A program made the translations under genes and the position numbers. Positions 33,274 to 45,114 of a DNA stretch of 64,000 nucleotides are shown piece by piece. Below the pieces are notes generated by a model. That model saw nothing but the letters and a program-made list of their open reading frames with translations. It was not told the DNA's origin and ran no database searches. The stretch is taken from NCBI RefSeq assembly GCF_030247195.1, contig NC_080672.1:349430413-349494412 (forward strand), read 5' to 3'. How positions within the stretch are numbered: position 1 is the first letter of the stretch; each line of letters opens with the position of its first letter. This DNA is from Topomyia yanbarensis (lineage: Eukaryota > Arthropoda > Insecta > Diptera > Culicidae).

Positions 33274-34098
33274 CTGCCCCTTCTTATTTTCCTATCATTC
33301 TCAGAACCCTCTTCCACCTGTATCAAAGCATCTGTATCGAATGAGCCAACAAACACGGGACCTACGGCACGAAAATAACACGCTAAACTCGAAATGTAGC
33401 CGATCCACATCTGAGCCGTACTACGAAATCGTCTGGAAAACCCCTGCCATCTTGAGGAGGACCACCCGGCGTCCCAGTACATGATTCCCCTGATGAAGGC
33501 CACCCGAGTTTGTGATCCATCCGTTGATCTCACGATGCCTGAAACTGAAATAATTTTCTCTCCCTGCCATCTTTGTCTACCCTCCCTCCCCTGACTCTTA
33601 TACCCAGAAGTAACACCCCCACCCCCCCCCCCCCCCCCCAATATCATCGCGAAGCATTTACCTCTTCTTGTCTCTTCTAGTTTTAACTATTATATTATAT
33701 AATTTCGTTGAAAATTCCCAACTCTACTACCCACAAAAATAACTATAATTACGAATCTTTACAAAATTCAATCATGCCCTCTAGTTATTCCTACTTTTAA
33801 GATAGTCGTAAAAAATTGTCCCCCTTAGTTAAACATTATTTGCTCCAATAATCTCACTGATAAAAATGTCAAACCATATTGCCACAAAAACTAAATGACC
33901 CCCCTAATCTTACGAAAATAATATTATCCCCTTGTGTAGACATATAAGATAGCTATAAAATCGCATTAGTTTCATTTTTAAAAAAATCAATATGTAATCC
34001 CCTAGTTTTAAGCAATTTAAAATGTAAAACAAAACAAAATTGGCACCTTTAAGCTAACGCAACGTGCCTTATCAAATAAACGATTTGAATCAAAAAAA
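33274..34098 (+). other. 3' untranslated region of the young LINE copy
   Basis: This holds a pyrimidine-rich segment with a C homopolymer (33616-33639), several AGTTTTAAGATAG-type repeats around 33790-34010, and the terminal hairpin. The poly-C falls at about the place where the relic copy has its (CT)36 run. Confidence 0.7.
33616..33639. repeat. poly-C tract
   Basis: Five C, one A and eighteen C in a row. It lies within the LINE 3' UTR; the length may be affected by sequencing or polymerase slippage. Confidence 0.95.
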
Positions 34099-34806
34099 AA
34101 CTTAGGTCCATACATTCAGTAGGACAAAAAAAAATAAAGCGCATATCCACTAGACAACACGTTCCATGGCGAAATCACCGGGCACTCTAGTGATATGGTA
34201 GGTCTCACACTCTTTTAGCATCTTAGCAGTACACCAAAAAATAAAGTATTAGACTCACGGTCCGCGCGCGATTATCCAAGAACACACGCGAATATGCGAA
34301 AGGCACATGGTTATAAAATAGAATTTATACACGCAAAGTTACATACACGTTAGCACACGCGACATACAAACGCACACGCGATCGAACACGTTAACGTACA
34401 AATGCTCGAGCTCTTCGCGATGATACACGCGATCGCGAGTCCCTACGCCCGCACATACCTGAACCGTACAATGAATGTCACATTCAGAATCACGGCCCGC
34501 TACAATTGGCCTAATGCAGTGTTTTAGTGGGCGACATTGCCTGTCTCGTCTGCAAATTGTAGTATGCGATTCTGACGGGGAGCCCTTTCGAGAACCTAGC
34601 TCTACAGCTCCAGTAGGACAACTCTCGAAAAAAAAGAAAATGGCAAAAAACGAAACATTGTATCTTCTTTCTACAAAGAACAAAGAATCAAATTCTGCTC
34701 TCAAAATTAATGTTCGAAAACAACGGTTCCACGAGTATGTACGATAGTCAGAAAGTCTTACTATTTTATGAGAAATCGATGGGCTCCGAATTACCTCCAC
34801 TGTCTT

Positions 34807-35580
34807 AATAGCCCCGCTAGCACAAGCGACAATCACGTTAACATACAAACGCTCAAGCCCTTCACGATCTTTCATGCACATCAACGCCCGTAATCACGCA
34901 AACATGGAAGCACCACGGTGACAAAGTGAACGTTTCAGCACTTATAAATTTACCAACGCGGTCTCAACAATGATCCTACAAACACCCGTGTTCACGCAAT
35001 CATGAATCGATTACGTCCGGATGTCCCTACTCGGCCTTAGCAGCCCATACCTGCAGTAGAATCAACAAAAATGACACTCGTATCGGCTAAACAACACGTT
35101 CGACGGCTACATGACCGGGAACTCTAGTGTCTTGGAAGAACTCACTCTTCTATCATCTAAACCGTACATCGAAAATTAGGTATCATATTCACGGTCCGCG
35201 CGTGATCATTTAAGACATGCGCGAATATGCGAATGGATACACGGTTTTAAAATCGAATATATACACGCAAAGTTACATACACGCTATCGTATGCGACCTA
35301 CAAACACCCAAACACAATCGAACACGTTAACACACAAACGTTCGAGTCCTTCGTGATGATACACGCGATCGTGAATCGCACATATCTGAACCGTATAATG
35401 ATTATCACATTCAGAATCACGGCCCGCTGCAACTTGTCTTAAACAGTGCTTTAGTGGATGACATTTCCCGTCTCGTTTGCAATTGTAGTGAGTGATTCTA
35501 ACGCGAGCTATTCCGAGACCTTAGCTACAGCTTCAGTAGGACAACTCTCAAAAAAATCAAGCTGCGAAAATTTTTAAGAT
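34807..35580 (+). mobile_element. retroposon R2, copy 2 (partial)
   Basis: This starts abruptly after the truncated end of R1 copy 2 at CTAGCACAAGCGAC. It repeats the R2 body once more, including CCGTATAATGATTATCACATT and GCTTCAGTAGGACAACTCTC, and ends in a short A run. Phase-equivalent points at 34847 and 35338 give a period of about 490 bases. Confidence 0.6.
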
Positions 35581-38500
35581 ACCCCTGAAAGCAACCGTTC
35601 TCGGCTGTAGCATTTCTCTAAGTTGTTCAGAAACAATGGACGTGGGGTAATTGGGACAAATACAAAAAGGGTTCAATCCTTGCTCAATATTCACCGTTTA
35701 GATAAACAATACCCGCACCGGCCGACAATATAACGCAGGATGGCGAAGTAGGCGCTACTGCTAGTTTATTTATAGCCGCATGACACGCGATCCAGTAGAG
35801 TCCGCGAGAGTGTGAGATAATAGAACGATTTATTTTTATTAATATAGCCGTTTAAATCGTTTCGAATGTTTACCGTGCATACCCGCTTCTTAAAGAGTTT
35901 TGTCACGCGTCATACCTACTGCACATGTGCGTTGCCAGGATGAAGCAGGGAACTAAGCTTTAGTCAACTGTAAGCAGACGGAAACTAGCATGACTCGCAG
36001 AAAGAAAACTAGTGGTTTGAAAATAAATTTGTGATGTTGTTTTATTAGAAATATGCTAATTCCTACTAACAATTTTTAGATTTGGAAAATGCGATTATAA
36101 AGTATATGACAATCATTGTCATCAGAACACAGTGCATTGTGCATTTCCAAGCATGCCATACCAATAGCTCGAGTATGAACATGGAAATCCTTTTCTCTTA
36201 CAATGATCGAAAATTACTACCTACCTAAAATGGAACAGTGAATGCAATTTCATTTAATTTATTGATCTGCACCGTCGTTGACCCCGTGAGCCGTCAAATT
36301 GTCATATGGCACAGAAGTGCTATGCGAGATTCAAACTGCTTCCACCGGGTCTGGTAGCAAACCCACCCACCTTAACTATCCGTACGGGACGGGGTCGACG
36401 GACACGAACGAACACCATCGAATGGGGACGCGCGTTCAATTCTAAACGTTGTCTCAGATGTAGTTGGCAGTGCTGTGGAAATTCCGTTACCATTGGGTAA
36501 CGAGCTTGCTTGAGTTTTGCTCTTACATTGTAAGGATGAAGAAGGGCCGACCAGCACGCAAATGTACGCAGTGCAGTGAGATTCGATTTATGTGGATCGC
36601 CCGAAGAAGAATCGGTTATAAGGTGGGTGATCCGTTTTTAATCCTATCTCATTTGTTGGTTATCGGTTGGAAGTTATTTTTAAGTTAATGTTAAGAAATA
36701 ATTTCATATTACACGTATGCATAGAAAAGCGTTAAATTAACAACCTAACTAGTACGATATTGGGTCAGTTACCCCGAGTAATTTATGACAAGGGTGAACA
36801 TCTCGTCCTCCGCCCAATATTTCGCCCGCATTCGTCGCCGTGTCGTCTGCAGCGAAATTGAAAATCAGTTTGTGGATTGTTGGTTTAAGGTGATATAATT
36901 TCGAAAGTGCTGGGATGAAACCGAAACGTGGGAAAATTATTAATTAAATTCAAAATTCAGGTTATTGAAAATTTGTTATTTCTTCTGTGACACTTCATTC
37001 ATTTCATGATTTCGTAAGTTCAATGCGTTCCAATAAGTTTAGGGAAGCACATTTGATTTCACAAACAGCGCCCCATAACTTAGAAAGAATTACAGATTAA
37101 AATGTTATGTGTTCTGCGAAGGTATTCACAATAACAAGCTTTACAATATTTCAGAAGATTTGTTTTGTTTTTCATTCTTTTACGAAATTGTTGCAAATAT
37201 TTTAACAATATTATCATTTATTCCGCCTTTTAGCAAAAAAATGCTGTATACTGCAGTGAGTGTATTCACTTCACTGCGAAGTTCTATTTTTAGAAGGAAA
37301 CTACCGCTTTTCATGGTCGGTCGCCGATGCTGTGACCACCTTATCTTCTTCCAAAGGTCCATGTACGGTCATTGGACGTGGCATGGTTATGGTGACGAGT
37401 ATTGAAAATAATCGTATAGATTATAGATATTAAGCAACTGCTTCGCAACCCACGCATTAGTATTAAGGCAAGCCTCCGTCGCGATCGATTGAATATCATA
37501 ACACAGCACAACGTCAAATCACAAGGATCCATATCGTCGATCGGACAACTCGCCATCACTTTAGCGATTTTGTTCCGTCACCAGACCTGGTACCTTGATC
37601 TAAAACCGTTAATTTATTCCCTTGCTATCTCAAACAAGCAGCTAACGCAATGGTCTCAATGATTCACTAAAGCACCCGCTGATTGGAAGTCGATCCAATA
37701 AATAAAGCTTTTTACGATGCCACCCTCACCCGAGCCGGGATCAGAAAGCTCACTGTCGTCTTGTTTCGATCGAATTTCGTTCCACATGCTCGAGTAGAAA
37801 CGGATTCGGTAGCAGACAATATGTAAACTTATATGGACAAGCTGTCAAATAAATACTCGGCTGGACAGTGTTGCCAGATGTTGAACAGGCGGATATAACC
37901 ATAAAATTCTCACACAAAACCTTATCTCACGTGTCCAACAGCCACCATAGCCTGGGTACGGGGGCAGCTAATCGCCTGAAAAGGTCGTTCATCGGCAGTT
38001 TATCTTCGATGTGCGACCATTTCAATTTACAACTCTGTCATCCACTTCATTCATTCATAGTGCACTAACCGTGGATGGATCCAAGTTCGGCTCATGTCAT
38101 TCGTATGGCTCAACTCACTACACCCACACATCGTTTTTTGTCTGTGTACAAAATCGTAACACTTCCCCCGTACACCGTACGCTGCAATTTTCGTGAACTT
38201 ACCGCTAGCCGTCCGTTTGCCATTCTTATTTTTGCTGTTGTTGGTTTTGGTTTTGGCGGCGTGAATGTTGTTGAACTTTGATTCAGATTTATCGCGCTCT
38301 AATAATATCGCGACACAACAACAAGAGTGACCACCTCCGCTATAACCGCACGCTAAACCGTAATTCGTGTGTCACTTCAAAGGAAGCCCGAAAGTGAACC
38401 GGTGCAAATTGCAGTCAATTGCAATTGAGTTTGGAGCGTAAAAATGTCTCTACAGTCATGAGAGACCCTCCCTCCGCACACCCGCTGTCGATGTTGGCAA

Positions 38501-38923
38501 AGTTCAATACTGACGTTGCCTTGAGTTGAATGGGATAGGTATGCCGATTATTTGGGGTATCCGCGATGTTGATTTTAGTTAAATGTTACGCCGTATGCTT
38601 TTTGTTAGTGTAGTGTATAATGTTGTCACATTCCATCAGGAGTTCGAGTTTTGTTCGGTTGATTACACGTGAACACCAAAAAAATGATTTTTATTCTAAT
38701 ATATCACTATGATTTTTCTATGAATCTTGGATAATAACGAAATAAAAAATTAGGTACATTTTGTGTTCTGACTGATCATTATTGCAAGAAAAAGCTATCC
38801 ATTGACAGATAAGGAATTCCGTGCCAAATCTGTATTCAGTTTTGACGAAAGTTGGTACATGTCTATAAAAGATGATGTTGCGGAGAGTAATGAATATGAT
38901 AGATGATCAGGATTACTATATGT
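35581..38923. other. unrecognised DNA with a possible 5' non-coding exon
   Basis: No protein domain was recognised, including in the short frames at 36306-36500 and 37109-37405. The segment 37850-38600 is richer in CpG and pyrimidine-purine variety. It includes a tiny upstream-type open frame (ATG at 38443, five codons). That would fit a promoter or 5' untranslated exon, but nothing ties it to a gene. Confidence 0.25.
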
Positions 38924-39110
38924 ACAGATTTTTCTGTAATGTCACAGATTTTTTTTACAATTTTTGGTCACAGATTCTTTTTTACAGATGACAGTTTTTT
39001 GGCACTTTGATGTAAATTTCACAGATTACCACAGATTTTTGGAAACATTGCGATTTTTCGCAGATTTTTTATAAATTTAACACAGATTTTCACAGATCTT
39101 TTTTCTGTTT
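38924..39110. repeat. degenerate CACAGATTTTT minisatellite
   Basis: The word ACAGATTTTT and close variants (CACAGATTACC, GCAGATTTTTT, CACAGATCTTTT) occur about eight times in under 190 bases at irregular spacing of 15-30 bases. Confidence 0.7.
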
Positions 39111-40919
39111 TAGTAATCACTGGGATAGGTGAACCACCAAGAATTCTAGTGATTTTATGAACACCTTTTTTGTTGTTAACTCTATCTGTTACCTAACCTC
39201 ACATGCATTTGTGACAGCGTCTATCGTTTGTTGTCGCTTTTAAAAATAATCAAATATTTTTGTCGTTCTAGCTAATATAAATATTCGTAGCTTTGGATTG
39301 GATTTTTTGTTGTACGCATAACTTAAATGAGATTTTGCACAGAGAAGACAAAAAATGGAACCTATGCTATATATCTCCCTAATGAGAAACGTTTAGATAG
39401 AAACCATTTACTAACTTAACGAATAATAATTTCTCCATTAAGAAGGAAATTGGATTAAATCATATTTGCGATTGAAGGCCACCAAACCTATAACATAATT
39501 AGTTATGGAGTTTGCGTTTCGACTTTGTCTCATTAGAATCCGACACTAACTTAGTGACAGGATTAAACTTGAGCTAACGTCCAAAGACGAAGGTACGAAG
39601 AAGTCAAGCGTGATGTCCCGCAAGAGAAGATCTTCTGTTTAAGCTAATGAGAACAAATGAAGTCGAAACTTGGTTTGGCTTAGCAAGCCAATGCAATTAA
39701 GCACTATGCTATATTTCTCCCCAAGTAGAGGAGTTAGTGTCGCATTCTGATGAGTCGAAATCGAAAAAAAATCATTCAACGAAAATTTTTCAAATGGTTC
39801 GACAGAAATACACAGGTTTTTGTCATACGGATAAGTTGCGAAGAATGTTTCGTACATTATTTATAATGGATCGTTGCATTTGCAGAATCTTGACTAATGG
39901 ATAGAAAGAGCTGTTTTAAATAATCGTTTCCACCAAATTTGCTTTAAAAGTATTTCGAGTACGGATGCATCTTGGAAGTTGCTTGCTATGAACAAATTTA
40001 TTTCAAATAATTCAAATTTATTTAAAAAAAATCATAACATGGTGCTACAGTGATTTCGTACTTTTCAAGTGGCTTAGTATAGATTGCATCATCATCAAAT
40101 GCAACACAAAATAATGTGTGAAAAAGGTTGTGTACCCTAAAAATCATGATTTATAGCAAAAATACTTTCGTTGTCGGGACTTTCGGCACTAAAAAATTAG
40201 GTGCGCAATCATCTTTTAACCGATTTTCAATCTTAGAAGTTAGAGTTATACAGGGTGTTTGGTTCATGATTAAGAATCTCTCAAGGGGTGATTTACTGTC
40301 ATATTTGGAGAAAAAATTAAGGGTTGTGTGCAAGACACAACCACGATGACATTAAAAATGCAGCCAGTTTTATGAGCAAGCAATAATATCCGTGGCCAAA
40401 TTAAAACCCGTTAATGCCATCGACTGTTTCAGAACTATACACAGGCATTCTATTCTTCACTAGAGATAATTGTTGAATTTTTAAATTAAAATCGATAACC
40501 TATAGTGTGATAAATTCAAGTTTAAATTTTTTTTATTCAAATCCATGAAATGGGAACATAAATTAATGATGCTCACAAACAAAACCTTACATCTATCTTT
40601 AAATACCTGCTATCAAATCAAATGTTTGCAAGCACGATAGAAAAATAACTGGTCATACATCAAATTATTCGTAAACGAAGAAAGTTTAACATATGTATCT
40701 TTATATATTCGGTGGTTTAATCAACAATAACTCTGAAACGTTCTAAATTTGGGGTCCTAAAAAGAACCATTTTAAGGGAATCATTCAAATTAACTCTTTT
40801 GTATGTGGGGTCCTGAAAAGGACCATTGGTGGAATCCTGAAAAGAACTATTTGTGGGATACACAAACACGCGTGCTATGGAATGAAAAATACTAAACTAA
40901 CTAAGGATTTTTGGTTTAA
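39111..40919. other. AT-rich DNA, nothing recognised
   Basis: No supported gene, RNA or bounded repeat. Confidence 0.4.
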
Positions 40920-42110
40920 CAAAAATAACATGCAGAATGGAACAATTAGTCAGCTGCAAAAAAGGTTTGCCATCTCTTCCAGCCGCACGTTACTTACATC
41001 AGATAAATATTTCGAAATGAAAAGAAACAACCTTTCCCTTCAGCATCTAATATGAAATACTGATAGCTTTGAACGTGACATCGGCTTTTATCACTTTCGC
41101 ACTGATGATAGAAGGACTACCTTCATTAAGAATAACGTAAAAATATTTGCGGATTTTTCACATCCTCCGATTTCTATAATATTGCAGACTTTTGGTTTTC
41201 GCCAATTTCAGCACGGCAATATACTTTTAAATAGCTGTACATTTTTGTATTGTTTCGGAAGGATAATTTTAAACAAATCACAGATTGTTGTAAATTTCAG
41301 ATTGTCAACGTACACGCAAGCAACAAGTAACGAATATAAACGGCGGAATTAGGTTATCGCTGTCATTGTCAGGAATTTTTCAAATTTGTTCTTCGTTGTT
41401 GGTTATAGCGCTTAAAAGGGCTTTTAATTTACAAAAATAACATGCGAATTGGAATTATCAGTCAGCCGCAACTACGGTTTGCTGTCTCTTCCAGCCGGCG
41501 CTACTTACATCGGATAAATAATTAAAATTTGAAAGAAACAAACAACCTTTCCCTTCAGCATCTAATATGAAATATTTATAGTTTGAAACGTGACATCGGC
41601 TTTTATCACTTTCGCATTGTTGGATAGACAGCCTTCATGTAGAATAACGAAAAAATATTTGCGGATTCTTTTTGGTACGGCTTTCGCTAGTTGGCAGTGT
41701 TGCCACATCCTCCAATTTTCTGAAACATTGCAGAATTTTGTCTTATGTTTCCGAAAGAATATTTTCAATAAATCACAGGTTTTCGCTAATTTCAGCCTGG
41801 AAATGTACTTTAAGTAGCTGCACATTTTTGTATTGTTTCGGAAGGATAAATTTAAACAAATAAATAACAGATTGTTGCAAATTTCTGATTGTCAATATAC
41901 GTGCAAGCAACAAATAACGAATATAAACTGCGCAATTGTATTATCGCTGTCAATGATTGGAAATATTCCAATTTGTTCTTTATTGTTTGTTATTGTTATA
42001 GCCCTTAGAAGGGCTTTTAATTTAACAATAATAACATGCAGAATGGAACAATTAGCTTCAACTGAGGTTTGACAACTCTTTCAGTCACGCGCTATTTACA
42101 TCGGATCACC
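40920..42110 (+). repeat. tandem repeat of a ~0.5-0.6 kb unit, 2.2 copies
   Basis: The unit starts AAATAACATGC at about 40925, 41434 and 42028. Shared blocks are CTTTCCCTTCAGCATCTAAT (about 41033 and 41548), GTGACATCGGCTTTTATCAC and, at unit ends, AAGGGCTTTTAATTT. The second copy is longer than the first by an insertion containing CTTTCGCTAGTTGGCAGTG. No coding signal is seen. Confidence 0.85.
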
Positions 42111-44983
42111 CCCAGCGGTAGCAGTGATCAAATACAGCACTCATCGCAGCGCATTGTCAACATGCATGATTGCTCGAGGAATGATATTCTTTAAATAGTC
42201 GATGATGACGTCTTTCATAGAAGCGTAGTGTGCTGGGTGCTCAAATCTGTCGTACGTGACACTATAAGCACGATGTTACTTGTCTGGCAAAAGAGCAACA
42301 ACTGATTCAAACAGGCACGCGGCACATTTATTTATAACTTTTCGTGTTCGTTTGAATCACTAACCTGCTCCCTATTGACGGCTCTGCCGGGGATAGATTG
42401 ACTGATGTATGGGAGTTTTCACGTTTTCGAGATCTGTTCATTTGTGCTTGTTTTTCAATAGTGTACTATTGAAATACAAAAACATTAAAGCAATAAAACA
42501 ATTTCAGTTAATTCCGAATTGTTTGGTGATAACCAGACGGAAATCCGTTCATAAATAACAAAGCTATTAGCGTTCAAAATAGTGACGCAAAAACGTGACA
42601 TCGTTTGATTTTAGATTTTAGAATGACACCCTGCCCCAGATAGTGCAGTAAGACATTTTCAATGTCAAAAATCGTTCTACACATACCATCCAATCTCAAC
42701 CGTTACAGTGTTATTGAACTTTTTGTGTAAAAAACTTATTTATCTTAAAATACCTAAAATACTTAAAATAATATTTTAGTTACATTGGAAAGGTGAGAAA
42801 ATTTTCCATTGAAAAATGTCCTCGAATGTTTGAGCTAATGAGGTTAAGTAACCTTTTCACAGTAATTTATTTAAAATTTAACAATTTTGATCGATTTTTC
42901 GTTCATTTCGCGAAAATCCTAATAGTTAACATCACCATTTTATTAATTCAAATTTTTAGTCTTGAAGAGTTGTATAATTTGTTCTTTGACATGATACACT
43001 TATCTTGTCTTGTTTTCATGTGTTTGGGTTATTGAACTTGGATATTTTTATCTCATATTCATTAATACTAGCTCTTATTGAATAAGTATGGCACTTATTG
43101 TACCTTTTCTCATTTTTATTCGAAAGCCAGGAAAATTTTGCAGAGAAAAAAATATGTATTAATACCTTTCAGTTAAGTGAATTTAGTATTCTTTTAGAAG
43201 TTAATTAGTTTAAAGTTAATGTTATTATTAGCATTTTCGTTATTTTCTTAAGATAGTAAATAATAAACTTCACCACTATTATCATGGATTTAATGCATTT
43301 CAGCAAGTTCTACAATTCTCCCTTTGACTCCATTCAACTATCTCTTTTAGTTTCGAAGCAAAATCATTTTGGTATTCCATATGCAAAAACAACGATTTCG
43401 TAGCCACTACATTTGTGATGAGGTTATGCTGTGTTAACTATTAAATTGCAGCGAAATGAAAAGCGATACGGATAAAGTATCAAATTACAAGTTGTAGAGA
43501 ATATTAAGAAACACCAAATGAACAATAGTGACGATAAATTTAGTTGATTAATAATTAGAATAGTTACAAAACTCTCCAAAAACGCAAATTTTGAGTTATT
43601 TTACTAGTAAAAAGTCATTTAGTACACTTAACTAAAAGATATCTGTACATACATCGAAAGGAAATTTTCTCAGCTTTCCAATGAAGCCCTGGTAATGGCG
43701 ATATAAAGCATATTTTTTAGATTAGTCTTTTAAGAACTTGCAAGTCAATTACAGGAAAAGTTTAGAAGTGAAATTACAAGAAAACGAGAAGAGATATGAA
43801 TATCATGTTGAAGAACAAATCATAAACCGTCCTCAAACCCATCTTTTGGATAATAGATATTGCTATAATCATAATTCATTATTTTAAGAAAATTAACAAA
43901 AACCTCATCAAAAACACCAACTTTGAACTACTTGGACGCTTTTTTATAAAAATGTTGAACTATTTTCATATTTTTCATAAAAAAAATCACAAAATGATTG
44001 TTACTTTGATATTGTCTTAAGGGCACATAGTATGTTTAACAAAGAAACATAACATCGCACATCGCATGGAAAGGTAATTTATTCTTTTTTCAAACACATA
44101 ATTGAAAATTGGTTGAAAAATGACCACGTAGGAAACTTTTTGGTGCCAAAAGTCCCTAATAATAGTTTTTTTGCTATAAATCAAGATTTTGAGGGTATAT
44201 TAAATTGATCAAACGTGATTTTGTGTTGGATTTGACCAGACATTAATTTTGTACATTAATTTTGTAGCATCGTGTAGTTTATGACTGATTTACTTCACAA
44301 AATTCATGAAGTTTTTTTTTAAACTTGTTTTTCCTCCTTGTCGATACCTCATTTATTTTCTTATAACTCTAACACTCTCCAGTTAAGTAGAACACTTTTA
44401 AAGTTTCAATTGCGGGGCGTTTCAAAATTTTACTTGTTTTTTGACGTGAATGTCTGCCGTTGTACAGCATGAAAAAAGATTGATTTTTTAGCTATCGGAT
44501 TGGAAATGTATACAACAACTTTGCAATTAATTGCGTAGTATGTATAATTACAGTAATAATGGATTTTGTACAATCAGTGCAATGATTGGTCCGTACAATT
44601 TGACCAAGCAACGAGCGTTGCTAGGACTGCCTCTTTATTATACAATGAACTGCGACACATATAATATCGAACATAGCAAAAAATTCGTCAGTTTGTGTTC
44701 TGACATCGTAGGCAGAGCCTTTGCTACGTTACATGTGGTTACACACACATCACATAAAAAGCAGAATGTTCTTTTTTGTTAGGAGAAACTTGAAGAATGT
44801 TCTTTCTTTCGGAGCTGAATAAACGGGTTTCAAGTGTAGCGCACACTAGGGGTGGTTTGGTGCGAGAGAACTTCACTATCTTGCTGTTTAAATTATGTGT
44901 GACGTTAGGCGTGTTCAGATAAAGTCACTACGACATGCATTCCAGAGTGCACTACGGCGTATACATTGAAGTCTGCACGGGCG
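42111..44983. other. AT-rich DNA, nothing recognised
   Basis: No supported feature on either strand. Confidence 0.4.
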
Positions 44984-45114
44984 TTAACCCTTAAAGGCGC
45001 AAATCAATTTTTTTGAAATTTTCTGAAAATTGTCTCACAGTTTTAATACGTTACGAATTTTGAGATGGTTTTCGCAATGTTGTTTTCAAACAACATCGCG
45101 CATTTAAGGGTTAA
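44984..45114. mobile_element. TTAA-flanked MITE, family T2
   Basis: TTAA at 44984-44987 and 45111-45114 bounds a 123-bp unit. Its ends read CCCTTAAAGGCGCAA (left) and, reverse-complemented from the right, CCCTTAAATGCGCGA. It has intact target duplication and no coding capacity; it is piggyBac-like by target and end sequence. Confidence 0.78.

Larger units (their letters stand above)
32397..34098 (+). mobile_element. 5'-truncated LOA-like LINE (RNase H end plus 3' UTR)
   Basis: AACTTAGGTCCATA at 32383-32396 is repeated at 34099-34112, a 14-bp target duplication. The insert starts in the middle of ORF2, just before the RNase H domain, as expected from incomplete reverse transcription. It ends with a hairpin (GGCAC at 34043-34047, GTGCC at 34065-34069, loop containing GCTAACGCA) and an A-rich tail. 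It is the same family as the relic at 13641-14500 but far less decayed. Confidence 0.88.
31844..34635 (+). mobile_element. retroposon R2, copy 1, with 24-bp target duplication
   Basis: A 24-bp direct repeat ending GCAAAAAACGAAACATT flanks it exactly (31820-31843 and 34636-34659). It begins CCCTCCCC, ends ACAACTCTCGAAAAAAAA, and is about 1.1 kb without the LINE inside it. The long target duplication and A-rich tail indicate LINE-driven retroposition. The body is CpG-rich and built from repeats such as CGTTAACGTACAAA and CCCTTCGCGAT. I see no protein and no convincing polymerase III boxes, so its class is unknown. Related copies lie at 34807-35580 and 51967-54612. Confidence 0.75.
31245..34806 (+). 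mobile_element. element R1, copy 2, split by retroposon R2
   Basis: The first half (31245-31843) starts TAGGGGAACCTGGG and aligns with the reverse complement of the right and then left flanks of Transib. The second half (34660-34806) resumes the same sequence, with TACAAAGAACAAAGAATCAA and GTACGATAGTCAGAAA blocks, and ends AATAGCCCC, lacking the last ~15 bases of the end. It includes the uninterrupted Transib target at 31447-31451. A poly-insert history is clear: R2 lies within it, and a LINE end lies within R2. Confidence 0.85.

Noticed and set aside
33270..33647. 125-codon minus-strand frame with a glycine run
   Set aside because: Glycines come from the poly-C tract in the LINE 3' UTR.
34339..34884. 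181-codon minus-strand frame
   Set aside because: It crosses the junction between R2 and R1, two unrelated repeats, so it cannot be an evolved protein.
36306..36500. Basic 64-codon frame as a possible exon
   Set aside because: No family resemblance and no supporting splice sites.
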